Positions 13,701 to 21,088 of a stretch of 34,087 nt of DNA are shown piece by piece; position 1 is the first letter of the stretch; each line of letters begins with the position of its first letter. The position numbers and the translations under genes are program-made. The stretch spans positions 1 to 34,087 of the forward strand of contig LSSL01004196.1 in NCBI GenBank assembly GCA_001953115.1. The letters run 5' to 3'. The DNA comes from Smittium mucronatum. Taxonomy: Eukaryota; Kickxellomycota; Harpellomycetes; Harpellales; Legeriomycetaceae. Under the pieces are notes generated by a model. It had not been told where the DNA came from and did no database searches. It was given only the letters and a program-made list of their open reading frames with translations.

Positions 13701-13954
13701 ACCAATTCCAAGCGCTATTAGAAATTTCCATTTTGAAGGATAGCCTGATGTCACAAAGAAGCAGTAGATCTGAAACTGAAGACCAGCAACAATTTACAAA
13801 AAATTCTAGAGGTATCTTCTCTAAATTAAACTTAAACAGCGATATCGATAATGTTAACAAGAAAAATTCGAATTTAGGAATTCGATTGCCTCTACCTATG
13901 TCAATAGTTAACAAAATTTCGATTACAATAATTTTATTGTTTAGTAAAATGTAG
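4711..13954 (+). CDS. MED13: Mediator complex subunit 13 (kinase module), giant form
   Basis: Four exons: 4711-4743, 4807-5089, 5168-5336 and 5425-13954. The introns are 63, 78 and 88 nt, all GT-AG and in phase, giving 3004 aa. MED13 links the CDK8 kinase module to core Mediator in the nucleus. N-terminal family features are NITNIFQLTNSLENIRYF (4-21) and RPLSATRLDYCRWLVPK (from 165), followed by VDIFPTPTGMVMTLE. The diagnostic MID/PIWI-like block is LFWENLPLRPIGGPKSLYYF (about 1928-1947), followed by FYSSMRFGHHKPLSVS (about 1969-1984). It matches the family pattern of a WE..L.L.P..G element, then an R-[LF]-G-x-H element. The end is LPLPMSIVNKIS (about 2983-2994), like other MED13 C-termini. 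The linkers between these blocks are Ser/Asn/Asp-rich with acidic tracts (EEGEEVESDSDEEAP) and a basic patch, PRKKIKTE. At 3004 aa it is much longer than human MED13 (about 2170 aa). The main exon has no ATG near its 5' end, which is why the upstream exons are needed. Confidence 0.9.
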
Positions 13955-13991
13955 ATTTTTTTTTTTCCATAACATGTTTACAATGATTAAA

Positions 13992-13997
13992 AATAAA
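13992..13997 (+). promoter_or_regulatory. Polyadenylation signal of MED13
   Basis: AATAAA lies 38 nt after the MED13 stop codon, in the expected position for the cleavage and polyadenylation signal of that transcript. Confidence 0.6.
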
Positions 13998-14191
13998 GAG
14001 ATATTTCATCAACCACGATTTTAATTTTTCTTTTAGAAGTTCTAAAAGATTGCGGCCCTATTATCAAAAATATTTAAGCTATAATTTATAGTGATAAACT
14101 ACGGTTTCTTTTGATTGTTTTACAAAAAAAGCATACTGGAGATATCAAAACACATATTAGCGGCGCACGGGACAAACAGGAAAATTCCTTA

Positions 14192-14201
14192 GGGGGGGGG
14201 G
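14192..14201 (+). repeat. G10 mononucleotide run
   Basis: Ten consecutive G in a strongly AT-rich context, in the intergenic space between MED13 and HUS1. Similar runs occur at 17857-17866 and 22045-22055, all with G on the plus strand. Confidence 0.9.
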
Positions 14202-14234
14202 AGTCTAAAAGTTCTTTTTAGTCAGTTCCTCGCT

Positions 14235-14780
14235 GACGACGCCAGCCAAATAATCGAACTGAGAATTGCGAAATTTTTGGATGGCATTCGTGTTGCCCGT
14301 TTATTAATACTGGAAAGTATTAATAGATCAACAGCCCCCATGAACCAATGCCCAGTGGGTACGGAGCTGCTAGAGTGGTGGAGCGGAGTTGGGTAGGAAA
14401 TTTTTTCGAAAAAATCCAATATTTTTTATTATTTTTTTTTAAAATTTTTTATTAGTGTTTTTATTCATTTTTATTGAGTTTAAAAATAAATTTTGCGAAT
14501 AATAAATGAATAAATAAATAATTACCGGTGCACAATGGCATTCGCATTACTCTTTTAATAATGCTGGGTGGTTTTGATGGAACACGAGCCCTATTGATCC
14601 ATGTTGATGACACCAATTGAATAGTTGGGCTGGGAACAGAAATTTTTCAGGATGGCGTTCATGCTAATGGTCTTTAATACTGGGTGGCATATATAGAGTG
14701 TTAGTCTCCTTGAATCATTGTCCAGTTGGTGCTTAACTTCTAAGCAGATGGGGAGGGGTCGATTAAACGATTTTTTTTAA
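14235..14780. repeat. Diverged direct repeat array, about 3 copies
   Basis: A unit of roughly 160-190 bp recurs with divergence. The core words are GGATGGCATTCGTGTT (14278), AATGGCATTCGCATTA (14535) and GGATGGCGTTCATGCT (14651). Each is followed by TTTAATACTGG-like sequence and then ATGAACCAATGCCCAGTGGG (14340) or TGAATCATTGTCCAGTTGG (14711). The second copy is partial. Copies 1 and 3 also share the stretch before the core (GAAATTTTT-GGATGGC). The array is more GC-rich than its surroundings and has no open reading frame. It looks like remnants of a repetitive element. Confidence 0.6.
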
Positions 14781-15145
14781 AAAAAGAATTTCAACTTTTT
14801 TAAGCTTTTTTAATTGTGAGTATACTAATTTTTATCGAGTTCTCAACAATTTTTTTATTGAAAAAAAAAGCATGAAAGTGTATATTTTTTTATAAAAACC
14901 AAAAAATTTCTAAAAAAATGATATACGGAATAAACCATAGTTTTTACATGGCTTAAAGCCTGATTATGGGCTTTAAATAGACTCAGAGTAAAAAAAATAT
15001 TAACTGAATTTAAAATTAAATCACTAATGGATCGTAATAAGGGAAAAAAATTCCTCATATAGGTAAAGAAATTTTAATAGTAATACGTTGTAATAAGCAG
15101 GATTTTTTTTTTGATTCAGATAAAAAGTGGTGGTTTAAATTTGAC
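14781..15145. other. HUS1 3' flank
   Basis: AT-rich sequence between the repeat array and the HUS1 stop codon. Frames on both strands are low-complexity and unsupported. The HUS1 3' untranslated region must lie here, although I find no clear AATAAA on the minus strand. Confidence 0.5.
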
Positions 15146-16578
15146 TTATAATATATGCGCAGGAATATAATAAGTCATTGCACCAGATGCATTTTCTTGA
15201 TCTTGGAAAGCAGTTCCAATAGACGTAGAGCTTATAAACACGGTAAATACGACAGCATGGTTTTCAAATAGAACTAGGGGAAATTAGTGAGAGGGTTGAA
15301 AATAAGAAAAAGTTCAAATAACCAAAATCAACTTACTGCATGCGATGCTTGTGGGAATGATATAATGGGAGTATAAAAACTTTGAAAAGTTTTTAACACT
15401 GATAGAGCATGTATAATGTTTATTTAGATACTCAGTGAAATCCTGATCCGAATCAAAATCTTCTCGGGTAACTGGAAAACAGTATCCAGAAGGAAAAATA
15501 AATTAAAATAATCAAATAAGGATAAATAAGTATATTTATATTTATATAAATGGTTAATACGAGAGTTTGGATTTGTAAGCCCTTTATAGTATGTTTGAAT
15601 ATCCACTAAATCAGAAGATACACTTAAAATGAATTCACCATTATTGTTGGCTGATATTGTAATATATTCGCTAATGGTTTTCATTCGTTCTGCAACGCTT
15701 CTGATACTATTTATTTGAGGCATTAGGATATACACGTTTGCAGAAGGGAGGTTGGGCTCCTTAACATGGCTCATTTGTAGTGGAGTCAATATTCTAATAG
15801 GGATATCCTGAGTAATTAATATAGGTCTTCCGGCTCTACTGTAATTGGATATTGTTAGGGATAGTAATGGTATCTTTTTTTTCTTAGTAAGCCTAATAAG
15901 CACGCTTTCGGAATTTTGACATGATTTTAAAGCTCTTAGTAGATTTTCAACAACGAATTCCATAAAAATATTATTTTCGCTAGCACTTTCGATGTCCATT
16001 TCTCTAAATATCGAATCCTTTTAAAATAAAACATACAATACAGAAATTTTAGTAAAAAAGTAAAGGGAAAATCCTTAAAACGATAGTAGTGAACGGAGCT
16101 TAAAAATGAGAAAAATATAAAATAAAATTTAAGAGACAGTAAAAGCTAACCGTGTAAATAGGCCTTTATTCGATGTTAATAAGAAGTGATTAGTAGAAAT
16201 ATCAAGAAAGCTCGGCTAGTGGCCTTTTGATTGAGCAAACTCAAAAAAAAAAAATTCTTAATGGCGTTTTCTGAGTAAATTAAAATTAGTACGCGAATAA
16301 TTGAAATCCAGTTTCGGCATCGGCTATAAAAATGAATTTAATTTGGGAAGGAGAGAGATGTAGTACAGCTGATTTTCCCAATTTATCCAAAACTTGAACT
16401 ACTCCTGCCAAAGTAGAATTTAAATAAAGCTGCTTAGAATGTATTTGGAGTAAAAATTAAAAGTTACGTTTGGAAATTAAGAGATTATGAAAGTTAAATC
16501 TTAGGTTCTCAATGAAAAGTAAAAAAATTATTTACTTGAGAGTATACTGTTTCCTAACAAAATAGCGGAAAATTTCAT
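15146..16578 (-). CDS. HUS1: HUS1, subunit of the 9-1-1 checkpoint clamp
   Basis: Six exons: 16578-16536, 16404-16293, 16163-16151 (13 nt), 16017-15561, 15471-15337 and 15273-15146. They total 888 nt, 295 aa, close to the family size (280-290 aa). HUS1 is one of three PCNA-like subunits of the RAD9-RAD1-HUS1 ring, which is loaded at damaged DNA and activates checkpoint kinases. Visible features are the start MKFSAILLG and VVQVLDKLGKSAVLHLSPSQ (16-35). Next are DSIFREMDIESASENN (57-72), VENLLRALKSCQNSE (79-93) and TQDIPIRI (125-132, family T-H-D/N-I-P). Later come SIRSVAERMKTISEYI, KGLTNP, and the C-terminal ISVKNFSKFL and MTYYIPAHIL. N-terminal spacing equals that of fission-yeast Hus1 as I recall it, which supports the first splice. 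Introns are 63-133 nt. It is convergent with MED13. Confidence 0.92.
16151..16163 (-). other. HUS1: 13-nt microexon of HUS1
   Basis: Exon sequence GCCTATTTACACG, preceded by AAAG (acceptor) and followed by GTTAGC (donor). It supplies the last base of an alanine codon plus Pro-Ile-Tyr-Thr (residues 53-56). Without it, exon 2 (ends in phase 2) cannot join exon 4 (starts in phase 0). With it, the spacing between the TGFQLF and DSIF motifs matches known HUS1 proteins exactly. Confidence 0.75.
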
Positions 16579-16928
16579 ATTATATATTGATGACGAAATA
16601 CAAAAAAAAAAAGATTCAAGGAAAGAAAGAACTCTTAAAATTAAACTTTTATTTATATGCTTTTATTCAAAGTGTTTACAGAGGTCAAATCAATGAAGAT
16701 TATATTACTAGTGTACTGGCGGTTCAAATTGAACCTACAATTTATGATTTCTATAGCTTTATGAATTTCAATGACACTCGACAAAATTCTTACCTTTTTT
16801 GGATAATTATATTTTAATATCATCAATTGGCCAGATCTTTTTTATATAAAACATAAAAGTAACAATACACCAAAAATCAACGTTAATTATTTTAATAAAC
16901 CAGAATACACAAATTTCATTAAGAAAAA
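16579..16928. promoter_or_regulatory. HUS1 upstream region with a doubtful plus-strand frame
   Basis: Lies upstream of the HUS1 ATG. A 76-codon plus-strand frame (16587-16817) begins with a lysine-rich stretch. Its middle, RGQINEDYITSVLAVQIEP, follows a TTTACAG acceptor-like site and looks coding-like, so part of it could be an exon of the disrupted locus downstream. I cannot resolve this, and no family is recognisable. Confidence 0.25.
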
Positions 16929-17735
16929 ATGCCAGAAAACGCTGACCCAAGTGTGGAATACCTTGTCGTGATTTAAGGAGTTAAGGGTGACGTGACTGAA
17001 GATCTGCAGGAAATTTCACCTACAAGACATTTCAACTAATTTTCGTCCAATAAAATTTCAATATTAAAAAATTAACAAAAATGTGCATTTTTTGCTGAAA
17101 TACTTTATTTTTCAGGATGTATATTTTTAATCAAGAGGTTTAATAAGTCTAAAAATTAGGCGAAATGTCCTGTGGGTCTTCAGTCCAGACACCGGGCTTA
17201 AGTAATTCATATAAAGATATGTATTTATTCGAAAATACCACCGATTCTGCTCTAATTTAGATACGGAGTAGTAGCAGTATCTCAATGATTCAATAGCAAA
17301 GGATTCAGATCAGTGCAAATCTAGAACAGGGGGAGCCGAATCGGAATCTGTGCAGTCTGGTGGACTACCTGAACGAACAGTACATACTCTGTCTGTGAAA
17401 CGATGATCCAGCACTTAGCAGCTTGATTTAGGAAAGCCTTGGTAGAAATATCGACGTTTCATAAATTGAGCCTACATTTTATCAATCCTGTCAGAAGTAG
17501 GCTCTAGCCAGGAGCCCAACCATCTGAGCTAAATTATGCTCAATGATGTCGAGCTATTTCATGACTGTATGTCTCCTCAACCACCCAGCCCGCATGAAGC
17601 AATGTCAGGTGGGATATATCTGATGATATGCTTTACCTCATTTCTCCTTATTTAGTCAGAAGGTGGACCAGAGGAGGAATCTATTAAATCTGAGGGTATC
17701 ATTATTTCCTATCCTCAGCACATTTTTTTTTACTA
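16929..17735 (+). pseudogene. Cluster of coding-like pieces broken by stops; gene relic or unresolved intron-rich gene
   Basis: Several frames with protein-like composition follow one another on the plus strand. The ATG at 16929 gives MPENADPSVEYLVVI, a TAA, then GVKGDVTEDLQEISPTRHFN in the same frame, ending at 17039. The ATG at 17165 gives MSCGSSVQTPGLSNSYKDMY and stops at 17258. A frame from 17278, after an AGCAG acceptor, contains SRTGGAESESVQSGGLPERT and stops at 17404. The ATG at 17536 gives MLNDVELFHDCMSPQPPSPH, with a GTGGGA donor at 17609 and an acceptor ending at 17659, after which EGGPEEESIKSEG follows in phase (51-nt intron). Base composition is coding-like throughout. The in-frame stop and unjoinable pieces suggest decay, but small exons could be missed. 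I recognise no family. Confidence 0.35.
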
Positions 17736-17856
17736 ATTTTTTTCCTGAATGGTTTTTACTGAAGCTATATTCCAATACAATTCCGTGAAAAAATTAAAAT
17801 TAAAAATTAAAAAAAGCCAATTTTCTCTTTAAAACACCAAAATTTATGGATGAAGA

Positions 17857-17866
17857 GGGGGGGGGG
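17857..17866 (+). repeat. G10 mononucleotide run
   Basis: Ten consecutive G in AT-rich sequence just upstream of the short frame at 17886. Confidence 0.9.
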
Positions 17867-17885
17867 TATAGGCGTAACCTGGTAA

Positions 17886-18074
17886 ATGTGCAGACCAATT
17901 TTTGGCATGATTAAATCTAAAACGCTCTCCCCATATTTTGTATCAATTGCCTTCTTCAAAGCTTGCTTAGTTGAACACAGCATATGCTCTGAAAAATATA
18001 AAGCATATCACGATTGCTTGCAGATGAAAATGGCAATAGCTGAAATTTGGTTGGAATATAATTTTATATTTTAA
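17886..18074 (+). CDS. Doubtful small frame with one CX9C spacing
   Basis: An ATG-initiated frame of 62 codons. The C-terminal half reads CSEKYKAYHDC, two cysteines spaced by nine residues as in mitochondrial CHCH (twin CX9C) proteins. Only one such pair is present in this frame. A textbook acceptor (CTTTATTTTTGCAG) follows at about 18078-18091, and a short frame after it contains another cysteine (KSGPREADDCETK). The only GT donor between them (TTTGGTTGG) gives a stop at the junction. It may be a decayed or misread CHCH exon, or chance. Confidence 0.2.
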   Translation: MCRPIFGMIKSKTLSPYFVSIAFFKACLVEHSICSEKYKAYHDCLQMKMAIAEIWLEYNFIF

Positions 18075-18091
18075 TATCTTTATTTTTGCAG

Positions 18092-19720
18092 AAATCAGGT
18101 CCAAGGGAAGCTGATGATTGTGAGACAAAAATCTCACTAGACATTTAAAGCCTAAACCTTTTTAAACGACCCGATATTATACAATATGGACAAATGTGAT
18201 CAAGATTAAAACAATGCAACTAGCTTAAGGGATTTCCTTATCTCTGAGGGGTAAGTGATTGCAATCTTGTTGATAAAGGTGAATTTTTTACAGTTAATTC
18301 TGATGGGGATCACTATAGCTGAGCGAGTCTAGATACTTTCTGTTATCTACTATTAATAATAAACATTCTATAAAGGGACACGCTATTTGTTCGCTTTTTA
18401 GGTAGCTTTTAGAATTTTATTTTAAATTGAATTATTAGCGTTAAATAACTTTTGTTTATCGGCAAATAGAAGCTTTTAGAAAATATCAGATAGGGGATCA
18501 ACACAAGCTGAAACATCTTCTATACTATATGACTTAATTCTCATTTATGGTGTGAGTTGTTTTTAGGGTGGGAGGATGTAGAGAGGAAAGAAAAGTATGA
18601 TTGAAAAATCAAACCAATGGATACGTTTACTAGACGATCTGTCGACTACCCCGTGCTATTGTTTATAGCTAACAAAGTTTATTAGACAATAAAAGCTATG
18701 GAGTAATTTGCAATAGTAAACAAAACAATTCTTGGTGAGTAATAGTAAAAATAACATGCATGTGGTCCGAAAACATGGCCAGTAATATATATACATTTTA
18801 GCCAGTATATGAGTGAATTGTAGTATATTTCCTATAAAGATAACTAATTGCGTAAATGTAAAAACTTGGTTTTCAATCAACTATTTTTTAGTCGCAGAGG
18901 TCGAAAAAGCGCAGTACATTTCTCAGTCATAATAAACACACCACCTGAAACGAACACAAATAATTGGGTTGAATTTAAATCGTCTAATTGAAACACACAA
19001 ATCCCTCAAGTATAGGACCGAAACAAATATGACCCTTTTCATCATCAATATTGACGAGTAATTAGTGCTAGATGAGCCAAGTTGCGTCATTATCAAACTG
19101 CCGGTATCAATATTTCTTTGATCATTTTACAGGAAATAATGGCCATTAATAGCACAAATTATTGGGTTATATAATTAGAATTACTAATTTTGGCAAATGG
19201 GAATACTGGATCACTTTGAGTCCAAAAGAGTAGCAGTAAAAAGGAATGCCTTACCAAATTAGAAAAAAATAGAATGTTGCTTGATAACCACCCATCACAT
19301 TCATTGGTTCAGTCTTTTTTTTTCTCAATTGTTATAGACGGAAACTCCAAGCCATCACCCACCATCGATCTTCATTGGTGAGGCTTGATTATATGTTTAG
19401 ACAACAGTAATATGAACAGTTTTATGTTTACCCCCTAATACTTTTTTTGACCTCTATGACCCTAAAAATATCGAGATGCATACGCATTGAGAGAATTGAA
19501 TAATGTTCAGTTATTTGCCTACTGCTGATTTTCACAAGCATTCATTAGCCAAAAATAAATTTGTTTACACGCATTTTATTGCTAGGAAGGAGGAGGGTTA
19601 AATGCATGAGGATCGTCAATAGCGATAGGTTCACCTGTTTGGAGGCTCAAATGGGTTTGTTTGTGCAATTGGAGACATTAATCGAAAAAAATAAGCTCGG
19701 ACAAGTAAATCCACCCTGGA
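18092..19720. other. Intergenic sequence, no gene supported
   Basis: Moderately AT-rich sequence without a sustained coding frame on either strand. A possible 40-nt exon sits at about 19336-19377 between a GTTATAG acceptor and a GTGAGG donor (reading TETPSHHPPSIFIG), but nothing joins to it. I see no RNA gene. Confidence 0.45.
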
Positions 19721-19723
19721 AAC

Positions 19724-19817
19724 GACCAATTATATGAATACATCACTCCTTACATCGGGTGCGGAGTACAACTTGTATGCATCTAGGAGTCATCTACCCG
19801 GGAAAGGATGATTGGTC
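19724..19817. other. Nested inverted repeats, possible structured element
   Basis: GACCAAT (19724-19730) is the exact inverse complement of ATTGGTC (19811-19817). Inside it, CGGGT (19756-19760) matches ACCCG (19796-19800), and ACTCCT (19745-19750) matches AGGAGT (19785-19790). The last two cannot form at once without a pseudoknot. The segment is GC-richer than its surroundings and about 540 bp upstream of the 20360 gene. It could be a folded RNA, a set of protein-binding sites, or chance. Confidence 0.2.
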
Positions 19818-19914
19818 TCTTTTTATAAAGGTTCGTCGAAATATTAATTATTCTGCAAGTATATAAGTGAGATCGAACCCTAAACTGTTCAAATGTTTAT
19901 TGCCCAAAAGCTCT

Positions 19915-20359
19915 AACACTCTGCCTCTTGTTTTCTTTTTTGTACTTTTTCACTTTTACTGTTTTTATTTTTACTTTTATTTGGTTGTCTCTGTTAGCTT
20001 TTATCATTCTATAGCACTACTGTATTTTTAATATCTGTTTTTTTAATCCCTATCTTGAACTAGATATATCCCCTCTCCCCTTTTCCTTGTATTTTACTCA
20101 CTTTTTCATATAGGTCCATCAAAGGTTTACATCTTTCGGCCAGAACTGGTTTCTTTTTTCTCAACTTTTCCATCCACCAACTTTCTTTTAGAAAGGTCTT
20201 GTTCTGTAAGAGTGGGTTCCGCTGCTTCTTGCTTTTTGATATCGAATTAATAATATACAAGCGCTAAGACCGCTCCATTTCTGTGTACTTTTATACAGCC
20301 ACTTTCTTTGTGCCATTTGAGTTTCCGTCACACTGGAGAATCATCGATTTTTTAAAAGG
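19915..20359 (+). promoter_or_regulatory. Pyrimidine-rich promoter and leader of the 124-aa gene
   Basis: Long T/C-rich tracts on the plus strand (for example 19930-19985 and 20060-20090) precede the ATG at 20360, as in many fungal promoters near transcription starts. The complementary strand shows lysine/glutamate-rich frames, explained by the purine-rich composition. TTTTATACAG at 20288-20297 is TATA-like, about 65 nt before the start codon. Confidence 0.35.
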
Positions 20360-20734
20360 ATGCCCAGTTTTCTTCATCACTTTTTCAACCATGGCGATCA
20401 ATCATCAGAATCCAGACACGAAATAAATGATCTTCACTCATGTAATGACGGTCCCATGATTTCTGGACTAATGCAAGAAGTGAATTCATCTAAATCTGCA
20501 ATTACGATGGATCATTCTGGTGGAGTTCCTATAAATAAACCTCGTCGTAAAGTGTCTTTTTCTCCTGTAGATGACGATTTCGTGTATATTCCTTCAAATA
20601 ACATGCTTAAGCAAGTTGAAAAGGCTAGGAGTTGTTCCGATAGAAGCAGCCTTCCTGATGACTTGCGGGATTGCTCTTTAACCTCCATTTTCCTACACGG
20701 AGGTTCGCTTTTGTCCCTTTCAAAGTCTCCCTAG
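20360..20734 (+). CDS. Unrecognised 124-aa protein with a PP1-docking-type motif
   Basis: A single-exon frame from ATG (context AAAAGGATGCC) to TAG. I do not recognise the family. The N-terminus is histidine-rich (MPSFLHHFFNHGDQ). Residues about 58-76 read NKPRRKVSFSPVDDDFVYI, where basic residues followed by K-V-S-F fit the RVxF docking motif for protein phosphatase 1 and the serines sit in a kinase-like basic context. The rest is Ser/Asp-rich and probably disordered, with no membrane segment. A pyrimidine-rich promoter precedes it and an AATAAA follows at about 20841, so I consider it a real gene. It converges on the ribose-5-phosphate isomerase gene, whose stop is 355 bp away. A role as a PP1 regulator is inference from the motif alone. 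Confidence 0.65.
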   Translation: MPSFLHHFFNHGDQSSESRHEINDLHSCNDGPMISGLMQEVNSSKSAITMDHSGGVPINKPRRKVSFSPVDDDFVYIPSNNMLKQVEKARSCSDRSSLPDDLRDCSLTSIFLHGGSLLSLSKSP

Positions 20735-21088
20735 CCCTTATTTTGCTATACATTCGTAATATTATATCATGGAAATTCATTCTTCCTTTTTTGAAGGTTT
20801 TGATCTTATTTTTAGAAAATCCATATATTTTCTTTTTTTAATAAAGATATGATTATTAGCCTAGATGATTGAACTTTACAACAGTTTCTTGAATTATACT
20901 TTGTTTTGTTTTTCTTCTAAAAAAAATCATGGCGATAAATGATACATTGTTTATACCGATTAGAAATCAAAGATCATGTATAGGAAGAACATATCCAAAA
21001 TATTGGAATTGATGTAAACTATTCAAAAATAAATAAGTGAACTTTTAGATAAAGTCCTAGATCCACACAATCTGAGACCATGATCGGA
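20735..21088. other. Convergent 3' region between the 124-aa gene and RPI
   Basis: No gene is seen. TTAATAAAG at 20839-20847 is a plausible polyadenylation signal for the plus-strand gene, and AATAAATAAG at about 21030 is a second candidate. The RPI 3' untranslated region on the minus strand must also lie here. Confidence 0.55.

Noticed and set aside
9907..13914. Several 60-97 codon frames antisense or out of frame within MED13
   Set aside because: They are shadows of the 8.5-kb coding exon, which carries the family motifs.
14855..15058. 67-codon minus-strand frame downstream of HUS1
   Set aside because: Phenylalanine- and leucine-rich frame in low-complexity sequence inside the HUS1 3' flank; nothing supports it as a gene.
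18656..18880. 74-codon minus-strand frame
   Set aside because: Hydrophobic chance-like frame without splice context or neighbours.
20060..20260. Lysine/glutamate-rich minus-strand frames with a GTGAGT donor-like site
   Set aside because: They lie opposite a pyrimidine-rich promoter tract. Two frames at once look coding-like, which is what a purine-rich strand produces. No start or acceptor and no family.
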